From: Cryomorphaceae bacterium
GTDB lineage: Bacteria > Bacteroidota > Bacteroidia > Flavobacteriales > BACL11
Direction of reading: 5' to 3'
DNA: 6,480 nucleotides
Assembly (NCBI GenBank): GCA_949531795.1
Contig: CATIQX010000163.1
Location: 1-6,480 of the forward strand
Shown: positions 1-6,238 of the stretch, piece by piece
Position numbering within the stretch: the stretch's first letter is position 1
Layout of the letters: each line of letters begins with the position of its first letter
Notes under the pieces: model-generated
Seen by the model: the letters and a program-made list of their open reading frames with translations, nothing else
What the model was told of the DNA's origin: nothing
Database searches by the model: none
Translations under genes and position numbers: made by a program

Positions 1-113
1 GCAATTTTTGATGCCATTCTTCCAAGAATTTGACCTTCAGCATCAACAACAACCCATACTCTGTTGGCCGTTTCTTTGTTTGCTGATAATGTTTTGTAAC
101 TTAATGTATCCAC
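1..113 (-). CDS. rplM: 50S ribosomal protein L13, N-terminal part (runs off left edge)
   Basis: The first 37 codons are visible and read MDTLSYKTLSANKETANRVW, then VVVDAEGQILGRMASKIA. This matches the N-terminus of Bacteroidota L13: the lead-in ending in VWVVVDAEGQ-LGR-ASK-A is the family's hallmark. L13 is an early-assembling protein of the large ribosomal subunit and binds 23S rRNA. The start is GTG at 113-111. No in-frame ATG lies between it and the promoter, and the next in-frame ATG (codon 33) falls inside the conserved core. No Shine-Dalgarno sequence is evident, as is usual in this phylum. In most bacteria rpsI (S9) follows rplM, and it would lie beyond the left edge. Family identity is confident; the remainder of the protein cannot be judged. 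Confidence 0.93.
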   Translation of the reverse strand, partial: MDTLSYKTLSANKETANRVWVVVDAEGQILGRMASKI

Positions 114-151
114 TGTATATAATGTTTATTTAGTCCTTGTTAAAAGGGTTG

Positions 152-181
152 CAAAATTACACTTTTTTACTATTCTGCAAA
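152..181 (-). promoter_or_regulatory. Putative rplM promoter (Bacteroidota-type -33/-7)
   Basis: On the minus strand the -7 element TAATTTTG (159-152) matches TAnnTTTG exactly. TTTG at 181-178 forms the -33 element, with an 18-base spacer. Transcription would begin near position 146, leaving a leader of about 33 bases before the GTG start of rplM. A small hairpin (CCTT, 5-base loop, AAGG; 147-135) would sit at the extreme 5' end of that leader. The 97-base gap between kbl and rplM holds nothing else recognisable, and no clear terminator follows kbl. Confidence 0.7.
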
Positions 182-210
182 GTATTATCAACTATTATTG
201 TTTATAACCT

Positions 211-1398
211 TTATATAACACCTAATTCCTTTCCAATTTTAGTAAAAGCTGCTATAGACTTTTCTAAATCTTCACGTGTGTGTGCAGCAGAAATTTGAAC
301 TCTAATTCTCGCTTGGTCTTTTGGTACAACCGGAAAGAAAAAGCCAATTACATAAATTCCCTCTGCCAATAATTTATCTGACATTACTTGCGAAAGCTTT
401 GCATCGTACAGCATTACAGGTACAATTGCATGAACTCCTTCTTTTATATCAAAACCTGCTTGAGTCATTTTTTCTCTGAAATAATTTGTATTTTCTTCTA
501 ACTGGTCACGCAAATGGGTAGTGTTACTTAATAAATCAATAACCTTGTTAGCTGCTCCAACAATTGATGGCGCCAAAGAATTAGAAAATAAATAAGGGCG
601 AGATCTTTGACGTAGAATATCAATTACCTCCTTTTTACCTGACGTAAAACCACCCATTGCACCACCTAAAGCTTTTCCTAAAGTAGAAGTAATGATATCA
701 ACTCTACCCATAACACCACAATGTTCATGCGTACCCCTACCAGTTTTACCAACAAATCCTGTAGAATGACAATCATCTACCATTACTAAGGCATCATATT
801 TTTCGGCCAAATCACATATTTTATCCAATTGAGCTAAATAACCATCCATAGAAAATACACCATCCGTAACGATGATTCTATTTCTTTGGTCTTGTGCTTT
901 TATCAATTGTGCTTCCAAATCAGCCATATCATTATTTGCATAACGATAACGAGCAGCCTTACATAAGCGCACCCCATCAATAATGGAAGCATGATTTAAA
1001 GAATCGGAAATAATAGCATCTTCCTTTCCAAATAATGGCTCAAAAAGACCGCCATTAGCATCAAAAGCTGCAGCATACAATATAGTATCCTCCATTCCTA
1101 AAAATTCAGAAATCTTTTTTTCTAAATTTTTGTGAATATCTTGCGTTCCACAAATAAAGCGTACAGATGACATTCCGAAACCATGAGTATCTAAGGCATC
1201 TTTGGCTGCTTGAATAACATCAGGATGAGATGACAAACCTAAATAATTATTAGCACAAAAGTTTAATACTTCTTCTCCTGTGCTTACACGAATACTTGCA
1301 CCTTGAGGATTGGTAATTATTCTTTCTTTTTTATACAAACCAGCCTCTTTAATACTTGCTAATTCATCTTGTAACTGCTTTTGGAATTTTCCTAACAT
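211..1398 (-). CDS. kbl: Glycine C-acetyltransferase (2-amino-3-ketobutyrate CoA ligase)
   Basis: This PLP enzyme of the alpha-oxoamine synthase family interconverts 2-amino-3-oxobutyrate plus CoA with glycine plus acetyl-CoA in the cytoplasm. It is the second step of threonine breakdown after threonine dehydrogenase. From M at 1398 the protein has 395 residues, against 398 in E. coli, and is collinear with it end to end. Visible motifs are NFCANNYLGL (46-55), FGMSSVRFICGTQ (74-86), DANGGLFE (113-120), SLNHASIIDG with H136 stacking on the cofactor, VMVDDCHSTG with D208 and H211, and TSTLGKALGG with K242 as the Schiff-base lysine. The C-terminus GKELGVI is typical. The frame opens at 1431, but that ATG lies upstream of the -7 element, so those 11 residues would not be transcribed from this promoter. 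The E. coli protein also begins at the position equivalent to MLGKF. No threonine dehydrogenase gene is in view. Confidence 0.95.
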   Translation of the reverse strand: MLGKFQKQLQDELASIKEAGLYKKERIITNPQGASIRVSTGEEVLNFCANNYLGLSSHPDVIQAAKDALDTHGFGMSSVRFICGTQDIHKNLEKKISEFLGMEDTILYAAAFDANGGLFEPLFGKEDAIISDSLNHASIIDGVRLCKAARYRYANNDMADLEAQLIKAQDQRNRIIVTDGVFSMDGYLAQLDKICDLAEKYDALVMVDDCHSTGFVGKTGRGTHEHCGVMGRVDIITSTLGKALGGAMGGFTSGKKEVIDILRQRSRPYLFSNSLAPSIVGAANKVIDLLSNTTHLRDQLEENTNYFREKMTQAGFDIKEGVHAIVPVMLYDAKLSQVMSDKLLAEGIYVIGFFFPVVPKDQARIRVQISAAHTREDLEKSIAAFTKIGKELGVI

Positions 1399-1418
1399 AA
1401 TTTTATTTTTTGGGAGGG

Positions 1419-1449
1419 CAAAAGTACACAAATAAAAAAAGGAGGCAAA
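1419..1449 (-). promoter_or_regulatory. Putative kbl promoter, overlapping the gdhA terminator
   Basis: On the minus strand TACTTTTG (1426-1419) is an exact TAnnTTTG -7 element. TTTG at 1449-1446 lies upstream with a 19-base spacer, the canonical arrangement. The -33 element consists of three loop T's and the first G of the descending arm of the gdhA terminator hairpin. Transcription would start near 1413, giving a leader of roughly 15 bases before the ATG at 1398. This argues against the upstream ATG at 1431. Confidence 0.72.
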
Positions 1450-1459
1450 AGCCTCCCTT
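1434..1459 (-). terminator. Rho-independent terminator of gdhA
   Basis: On the minus strand GGAGGC (1456-1451), loop TTTT (1450-1447) and GCCTCC (1446-1441) form a perfect 6-bp GC-rich stem, followed at once by seven T (1440-1434). The stem extends to 9 bp with one G-T wobble and two A-T pairs (AAG at 1459-1457). It begins 27 bases past the gdhA stop codon and so closes that transcript. It also contains the -33 element of the next gene. Confidence 0.88.
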
Positions 1460-1485
1460 AATATTCTATTATTATAATGTAACTA

Positions 1486-2820
1486 TTAAACCAATCCTTG
1501 ATCTAACATAGCATCAGCTACCTTTACAAATCCTGCAATGTTAGCCCCCTTTACATAATCTACATAATCACCTTCTGTACCATACTGGATGCATGAAGTA
1601 TGAATATCTTGCATAATCTGTTTCAATTTAGTATCAACCTCTTCTCTAGTCCAGTTTATTCTCAATGAATTCTGACTCATTTCTAAACCTGAAGTAGCTA
1701 CCCCGCCAGCGTTAGATGCTTTTCCAGGAGCAAATAAGATTTTTGCATCTTGGAACACTGCAATAGATTCAGGAGTACAGGGCATGTTTGCTCCTTCAGA
1801 AACTAACATACATCCGTTAGCTACTAAAGTTTTTGCTTCTAATTCATTCAACTCATTTTGTGTTGCACAAGGCAAGGCAATATCACAATTTACTCCCCAC
1901 GGCCTTCCTTCATGAAATTCACAACCAAACTTGTCAGCATATTCCTTAACCCTTCCTCTTTTTACATTTTTAAGTTCCATTACAAATGCTAATTTTTCAG
2001 AATCAATTCCGTTAGCATCATAAATAAAACCGGATGAATCAGAAAGAGTAACAACCTTGGCACCTAATTCTGTTGCTTTTTGACAAGCATATTGCGCTAC
2101 ATTACCTGAACCTGAAATAGCAACAGTTTTTCCTTTAAAAGAATCTCCATTTACTGCCAACATATTTTGCGCAAAATATACATTTCCATATCCTGTTGCT
2201 TCTGGGCGAATTAAAGATCCCCCCCAAGATATTCCTTTACCAGTAAGTACACCCGTAAATTCATTTCTTATTCTTTTATACTGCCCAAACATAAATCCAA
2301 TTTCTCTTCCGCCAACACCAATATCTCCAGCAGGTACATCAGTATTTGGTCCAATATGACGACATAATTCTGTCATAAAGGATTGGCAAAACTTCATTAC
2401 TTCATTATCAGATTTTCCTTTAGGATTAAAATCAGCTCCACCCTTACCGCCACCCATTGGCAACGTAGTTAAAGAGTTTTTGAATACTTGCTCAAAACCT
2501 AAAAACTTAAGAATTGATAGATTTACAGAAGGATGAAATCTCAACCCTCCTTTGTAAGGTCCTATTGCAGAATTAAACTCTACTCTGTATCCTCTATTTA
2601 CTTGTATTCTCCCCATATCATCTAGCCATGGAACCCTGAACATAAGAACGCGCTCCGGCTCAACCATTCTTTCCAATAACATCTTATTATTATATTTCGG
2701 ATTTTCTTCCATAAAAGGAATGATAGCTTCTGCTACCTCCTCAACTGCTTGTAAGAATTCAGTTTCGCCAGCATTCTTTGCGGCTACTTCACTCATAAAG
2801 TCATGGATTTTTTGTCCCAT
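1486..2820 (-). CDS. gdhA: Glutamate dehydrogenase, hexameric, probably NADP-dependent
   Basis: It catalyses reversible reductive amination of 2-oxoglutarate with ammonium to glutamate, in the cytoplasm. The 444 residues match the usual length of the small hexameric class (447 in E. coli). Substrate-domain motifs are GPYKGGLRFHPSVN with K90, then K114, then PMGGGKGGADFNPKGKS with catalytic lysine K126, and DVPAGDIGVGGREIG with catalytic aspartate D166. The Rossmann domain carries ISGSGNVAQ (235-243), ending its second strand in SDSSG (260-264). A serine-rich strand end like that in the NADP enzyme GdhA of E. coli suggests NADP preference, but this is inference. PCATQNE (317-323), EGANMP (342-347) and NAGGVATSGLEMSQN with S377 complete the active site. 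The start MGQKIHDFM matches the family. The gene has its own promoter and terminator, so it appears monocistronic. Confidence 0.96.
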   Translation of the reverse strand: MGQKIHDFMSEVAAKNAGETEFLQAVEEVAEAIIPFMEENPKYNNKMLLERMVEPERVLMFRVPWLDDMGRIQVNRGYRVEFNSAIGPYKGGLRFHPSVNLSILKFLGFEQVFKNSLTTLPMGGGKGGADFNPKGKSDNEVMKFCQSFMTELCRHIGPNTDVPAGDIGVGGREIGFMFGQYKRIRNEFTGVLTGKGISWGGSLIRPEATGYGNVYFAQNMLAVNGDSFKGKTVAISGSGNVAQYACQKATELGAKVVTLSDSSGFIYDANGIDSEKLAFVMELKNVKRGRVKEYADKFGCEFHEGRPWGVNCDIALPCATQNELNELEAKTLVANGCMLVSEGANMPCTPESIAVFQDAKILFAPGKASNAGGVATSGLEMSQNSLRINWTREEVDTKLKQIMQDIHTSCIQYGTEGDYVDYVKGANIAGFVKVADAMLDQGLV

Positions 2821-2861
2821 TTTAATTTTCTTTTTAATTATTTATTAAACTTAAATTTTGG

Positions 2862-2891
2862 CAAATGTAGAATATTTTGATAAAGCGCAAA
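2862..2891 (-). promoter_or_regulatory. Putative gdhA promoter
   Basis: On the minus strand TACATTTG (2869-2862) is an exact TAnnTTTG -7 element, and TTTG (2891-2888) lies 18 bases upstream as the -33 element. The predicted start of transcription near 2856 gives a leader of about 36 bases. The leader ends in an A-rich stretch directly before the ATG rather than a Shine-Dalgarno sequence, which is common for well-translated genes of this phylum. Confidence 0.7.
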
Positions 2892-3104
2892 AAAATTACA
2901 TACTCTTCTTATAAAATTTCTATTGTGCAAAATAATTACCATATTTAAATACCGTCTTCAAAATTACTCTTTACATTTTGAAAAACACCAGCTTAAATAT
3001 TCATTCAAATCATGCAGTATGAATTTTATCATCAGATAAAACCCTCAGTTAATCAGAGTGTAATTGATATTTCTTTTTATTTTTATTAAACTCATGCAAT
3101 TTTC
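2892..3104. other. Divergent intergenic spacer between gdhA and the receptor gene
   Basis: Together with the two flanking promoters this forms a 320-base gap without a convincing gene. The sequence is strongly AT-rich. I see no tRNA, no riboswitch-like architecture, no repeat array, and no exact match to TAnnTTTG on the plus strand other than the one at 3105. Two inverted repeats occur: a perfect 7-bp one at 3024-3041 and a looser 6-bp one (ATTCAT/ATGAAT, 2999-3024, 14-base spacer). A 25-codon frame at 3012-3089 has no supporting features. Confidence 0.5.
3024..3041. repeat. Small perfect inverted repeat (possible operator)
   Basis: TTTTATC, spacer ATCA, GATAAAA form a perfect 7-bp inverted repeat, 63 bases upstream of the -7 element of the receptor gene. 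It has no T tract, and is too AT-rich to be a good terminator. It could be a regulator-binding site for the receptor promoter. In such AT-rich DNA a repeat of this size may also be chance. It does not clearly resemble a classical Fur box. Confidence 0.3.
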
Positions 3105-3112
3105 TATATTTG
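3105..3112 (+). promoter_or_regulatory. Putative -7 element of the receptor operon promoter
   Basis: TATATTTG matches TAnnTTTG exactly, 28 bases before the receptor ATG. That predicts a leader of about 22 bases. No TTTG is present at the expected -33 distance; the sequence there is only T-rich (TTTA). A weak or activator-dependent promoter is therefore possible, and nutrient-scavenging receptors are often regulated. This is inference from the missing -33 box. Confidence 0.55.
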
Positions 3113-3140
3113 TCAGGTTAAATATTAATTCAGTAAATAC

Positions 3141-4397
3141 ATGAGAAGAATCTTTACGCTAGTTATTATTACTCTTTGTAATTTAACACTCTACAGCCAA
3201 ACCATAATTGGTACAATTACCGACGAGGCCAACAATGAAAAATTAATTGGTGTCAATATTATCCTTGAAAATGGAGGAGGAACTTCTACTGATATATTTG
3301 GAAAATACAGCTTAAGCACTAATGAAGGGACGCAAAAATTAACTTTTAAATACATTGGCTATAAAGATATTGTTAAAGAAATTTCTTTAGCTAAAGATGA
3401 AAATAAGATAATCAACATTACTTTAGAAAGCTCATCAGAACAATTAAGCACAGTTGTTATTTCTGCGGGAAGGTTTGAGCAGAAAATTGAAGAGATTACG
3501 GTTTCCATGGAGGTAATAAAGCCCACACTTATTGAAAACAAAAATACAACCCAAATAGAAACAGTTATGGATCAAATTCCTGGTGTTAATATTACTGATG
3601 GACAAGCCAATATTAGAGGAGGAAGTGGCTGGAGTTTTGGCGCAGGAACAAGAGTATTAGTTATGGTAGATGATATGCCTTTGATTTCTGGAGATGCAGG
3701 GCAAGTACAATGGAGTTTAATCGCAACCGAAAACATTAATCAAATAGAAGTTATAAAAGGAGCTTCTTCTGCACTTTATGGTTCTTCTGCATTAAATGGT
3801 GTAATAAATGTGCGCACAGCTTTCCCAAGCCAAAGGGATATTGATAAAGATCCTTTAAAAAAAGGATACCTAAAAGTAAATCTTCATAAAGGACTGTATG
3901 ATTTCCCAGAAAGGGAAGTTTTAAACTGGAATGGAGATAAGAGAAGGGCATTTTATGGGTGTGAGTTTTTATTTTCTAATAAATATGAGAATTTAGACTT
4001 ATCAGTTGGAGGAAATATCTTCAAAGATGATGGTTTTAGACAAGGTGAAATAACAGATAGAAAAAGATTCAATCTAAATTCAACATATAAAAGCAAAAAT
4101 ATTGAGGGCTTATCATATGGATTAAATGCTAATTTCTTATTTCAAACAACAGGATCTGCAATAATTTGGGACGGATTAGACAGGGCTTATATCCCACTTG
4201 ATGATGAAATTACAACTACCAATGGAGATACTTATAATATTGACCCTTTTATCACATATTTAAATGGAAATAACCGACATTCATTTAAGACAAGATACCT
4301 AAAAGTTATAAATGATAATAGTACAAAAGAGGATGATGCAGGACAAGATAATCAGGCAGAAAGTTATTATTCCGATTACCAATGGCAAAAAAAATAG
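3141..4397 (+). CDS. TonB-dependent outer-membrane receptor, N-terminal part (frameshifted)
   Basis: These 418 residues form the front half of a receptor that imports a scarce nutrient across the outer membrane using TonB energy. Residues 1-20 are a signal peptide (MRR, hydrophobic core, cleavage likely near LYS-QT). Residues 21-96 are a carboxypeptidase-D regulatory-like domain (GTITDEANNEKLIGVNI, GKYSLS, FKYIGYK). A possible TonB box lies near 103-111 (STVVISAGR), and the plug covers about 115-226 (IPGVNI, NIRGGSGW, VMVDDMPL, IEVIKGASSALYGSSALNGVINVRT). Beta-barrel sequence then begins. The frame stops at TAG 4395-4397 in mid-barrel (YQWQKK), directly after eight A. The barrel continues without loss in the overlapping frame at 4382-5506, so the two pieces are one gene of about 788 residues. 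As read, this piece lacks most of the barrel and is unlikely to work. The substrate cannot be told from sequence. Confidence 0.9.
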   Translation: MRRIFTLVIITLCNLTLYSQTIIGTITDEANNEKLIGVNIILENGGGTSTDIFGKYSLSTNEGTQKLTFKYIGYKDIVKEISLAKDENKIINITLESSSEQLSTVVISAGRFEQKIEEITVSMEVIKPTLIENKNTTQIETVMDQIPGVNITDGQANIRGGSGWSFGAGTRVLVMVDDMPLISGDAGQVQWSLIATENINQIEVIKGASSALYGSSALNGVINVRTAFPSQRDIDKDPLKKGYLKVNLHKGLYDFPEREVLNWNGDKRRAFYGCEFLFSNKYENLDLSVGGNIFKDDGFRQGEITDRKRFNLNSTYKSKNIEGLSYGLNANFLFQTTGSAIIWDGLDRAYIPLDDEITTTNGDTYNIDPFITYLNGNNRHSFKTRYLKVINDNSTKEDDAGQDNQAESYYSDYQWQKK

Positions 4398-5506
4398 AAA
4401 AATATAATTTACGAATCACTAGTGGAACAACTAATGAGATAGTATATGCTGATTCAGATTTATTTAATGGGAAAAACTATAAAACAAATCATTCCTTGTA
4501 TACACAATTGGATAAAAAATGGAATCGACTAAACATTTCATTAGGAGCTAGATACGAAAGTTTTTCTTTACATTCAGATGACAAGCACTTTATTAATGGA
4601 GATTCTATTAATGATTTTTCAGCTGGAAAACCAGTTTTCAGAACAGGAATTAATTATCAAGCAGCTGAAGCGACATATGTAAGAGCATCATGGGGACAGG
4701 GCTATCGCTTTCCGTCAATGGCAGAACTGTTTATCTCTACAAATACATCTGGATTAGAAATCTACCCTAACCCCGAGTTGAAACCAGAAAGTGGGTGGAG
4801 TAGCGAAATTGCAATTAAGCAAGGAGTTAAATCAGGAAAATGGATGGGGTATATTGATATTGCTGCATTTATTCAGCAATACGATGACATGATGGAATTC
4901 TCTTTTGGACAATGGGGAGGCCCTGACAAACCAGATGGTGGTGTAGGATTTAAGTCAATAAATGTAGGAAAAACACGAATTAGCGGACTAGAAATAAGTA
5001 TAAATGGACAGGGGAAAATAAATCCTAATTTAAGCATAAACGTAATAGCCGGTTATACATATATGAATCCTATTTCCTTAGATTTAGATTATGTGTATAC
5101 TGAATCGATTAACGGTTACGAGCTAACTTACAGAAATACTAGCTCAGATTCTACTATGCTAAAATATCGATATAAACACATTGCCAAAGCTGATATTGAA
5201 ATTGTATACAAAGATATTTCAATAGGAGGAAGTATGCGATACAATAGTTTTATGAAAAATATTGATAAGATATTTACAATAATTGGAGGAGATGGTGAAG
5301 ATGCACAAATCCCAGGAATTAATTCTGCTAGAGAGAAGTTTAAAGATGGTGATTTTATTATTGACTTAAGGGCAGGATATCAAATAACTAAAACAGCAAG
5401 ACTAGGCTTTATCGCAAATAACGTGTTGAATCGAGAATATATGACAAGACCAGCTACTATGATGTCACCGAGAACTTTTGCCGTGCAATTAGCATTAAAA
5501 ATATAG
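4382..5506 (+). CDS. TonB-dependent receptor, C-terminal beta-barrel part (frameshifted)
   Basis: This is the rest of the receptor begun at 3141. True homology starts at about residue 5 (IEKYNLRITSG), continuing straight from YQWQKK of the upstream frame. The nominal start MAKK is only the A8 run read in the new frame, so an independent start here is doubtful. It has no signal peptide and no plug. It shows the alternating strands of an outer-membrane barrel (LGARYESFS, YVRASWGQGYRFPSMAELF), the NPELKPESGWSSEIAIKQG segment common to these receptors, and the C-terminal NVLNREYMTRPATMMSPRTF region closing in FAVQLALKI. Total length with one added base is 788 residues, normal for the family, and no second disruption is seen. 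Its stop codon TAG shares its G with the GTG start of kdsB. Confidence 0.88.
   Translation: MAKKIEKYNLRITSGTTNEIVYADSDLFNGKNYKTNHSLYTQLDKKWNRLNISLGARYESFSLHSDDKHFINGDSINDFSAGKPVFRTGINYQAAEATYVRASWGQGYRFPSMAELFISTNTSGLEIYPNPELKPESGWSSEIAIKQGVKSGKWMGYIDIAAFIQQYDDMMEFSFGQWGGPDKPDGGVGFKSINVGKTRISGLEISINGQGKINPNLSINVIAGYTYMNPISLDLDYVYTESINGYELTYRNTSSDSTMLKYRYKHIAKADIEIVYKDISIGGSMRYNSFMKNIDKIFTIIGGDGEDAQIPGINSAREKFKDGDFIIDLRAGYQITKTARLGFIANNVLNREYMTRPATMMSPRTFAVQLALKI
4387..4394 (+). other. A8 tract at the receptor frame break; possible slippage site
   Basis: Eight A follow TGGC and run directly into the TAG stop of the upstream frame. In the upstream reading frame the last seven form A_AAA_AAA (4388-4394), a heptamer of the type used in -1 ribosomal frameshifting, with the stop codon immediately next. 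Shifting to -1, or adding one A (or losing two) in DNA or RNA, gives WQKKIEKYNL and an intact barrel. No strong downstream hairpin or upstream Shine-Dalgarno-like stimulator is apparent, so programmed ribosomal shifting is not favoured. Replication slippage, polymerase slippage and sequencing error all remain possible. Confidence 0.75.
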
Positions 5507-6219
5507 TGAAAATAATTGGAATCATACCTTCTAGATTTGGATCAAGCCGTTTTCCTGGAAAACCCCTAGCAGATATTTTAGGAAAAAGTATGATTCAGAG
5601 AGTTTACGAACAATGTAAGAAAGCATCTTCTCTTTCCAAGGTTGTAGTCGCTACTGATGACGAGAAAATTTTCAATCATGTTATAGATTTTGGAGGTCAA
5701 GTAATGATGACTTCAGAATCTCATATTTCAGGGACAGACAGGTGTAATGAAGTAATTCAATCTTTGGACGAAAAATACGATATTGCCATAAATATACAAG
5801 GAGATGAACCCTATGTTAATCCTGAGCAAATTAACCAAGTAGCTTCATTATTTTCTTCAAAAGAGGTTAGCATTGCTACTTTAGCTAAAAAGATTGAAGA
5901 TCAAAATATAATAAATGATATAAATAGCCCAAAAGCAATTTTTAATTCGAACGGAATAGCTCTCAATTTTTGCAGAAAAATCACTAATCCTAATAAAGAA
6001 AAAACCTATTTCAAGCACATAGGAATCTATGGATACCTAACTGAAATACTAACTGAAATCTGTAAATTACCACCAACAGATAATGAAATAAAAGAACGTT
6101 TAGAGCAACTCAGGTGGCTGGATAATAAGTACACAATTAAAGTAGGGGTTACTACACATGAGGGTACATCAATAGACACTCCTGAGGATATTGAAAAAAT
6201 TAAAGCTCAAATGGGATAA
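5506..6219 (+). CDS. kdsB: 3-deoxy-manno-octulosonate cytidylyltransferase (CMP-Kdo synthetase)
   Basis: It activates Kdo with CTP to CMP-Kdo in the cytoplasm, the donor for the lipopolysaccharide inner core. The 237 residues are slightly fewer than E. coli's 248. Motifs in order are IIPSRFGSSRFPGKPLADI (6-24, nucleotide-binding), VVVATDD (46-52), SGTDRCNE (75-82), INIQGDEP with Mg-binding D100, KHIGIYGY (170-177), LEQLRWLDN (199-207), and EGTSIDTPEDIEKI with D224. The GTG start is required because IIPSR begins at residue 6 and no earlier ATG fits. The segment around 141-169 (SPKAIFNSNGIALNFCRKI and on) departs from the usual VKVV...YFSR..IP pattern and its loop is short, though the arginine is kept. 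The start overlaps the receptor stop codon by one base (TAGTG), implying translational coupling. Confidence 0.93.
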   Translation: MKIIGIIPSRFGSSRFPGKPLADILGKSMIQRVYEQCKKASSLSKVVVATDDEKIFNHVIDFGGQVMMTSESHISGTDRCNEVIQSLDEKYDIAINIQGDEPYVNPEQINQVASLFSSKEVSIATLAKKIEDQNIINDINSPKAIFNSNGIALNFCRKITNPNKEKTYFKHIGIYGYLTEILTEICKLPPTDNEIKERLEQLRWLDNKYTIKVGVTTHEGTSIDTPEDIEKIKAQMG

Positions 6220-6225
6220 ATTCCT

Positions 6226-6233
6226 TAATTTTG
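6226..6233 (+). promoter_or_regulatory. Possible -7 element just before the HU-domain gene
   Basis: TAATTTTG matches TAnnTTTG exactly and ends 5 bases before the ATG at 6239. If active, transcription would begin at or within a base or two of the start codon, giving a leaderless or nearly leaderless mRNA. No TTTG lies at the -33 distance, which falls in the kdsB coding end, so support is limited. Confidence 0.4.
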
Positions 6234-6238
6234 TTGCT

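Noticed and set aside
114..210. Possible terminator after kbl
   Set aside because: Only weak AT pairings are present near GTTATA and TATAAAC, with no stable stem followed by a T tract. kbl transcripts may read through into rplM.
2999..3024. ATTCAT/ATGAAT inverted repeat with a 14-base spacer
   Set aside because: Six AT-rich base pairs with a long spacer are readily found by chance here, and there is no T tract or other associated element.
3012..3089. 25-codon frame in the intergenic region (MQYEFYHQIKPSVNQ and on)
   Set aside because: It is very short, with no promoter motif at a suitable distance and no recognisable features. Such frames are expected by chance.
3359..3541. 60-codon open frame on the minus strand inside the receptor gene
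   Set aside because: It lies antisense to the signal, CarboxypepD-like and TonB-box coding region, has no promoter motif, and shows no recognisable protein family. It is a shadow of the real gene.
3751..3951. 66-codon open frame on the minus strand inside the receptor gene
   Set aside because: It is antisense to the plug and early barrel coding sequence, and its composition reflects the complementary strand. Nothing indicates expression.
4382..4393. ATG at 4382 as a genuine independent start for a second protein
   Set aside because: The first four codons are only the A8 run in another frame. The product would lack signal peptide and plug and could not reach the outer membrane. Continuation of the upstream receptor explains it better.
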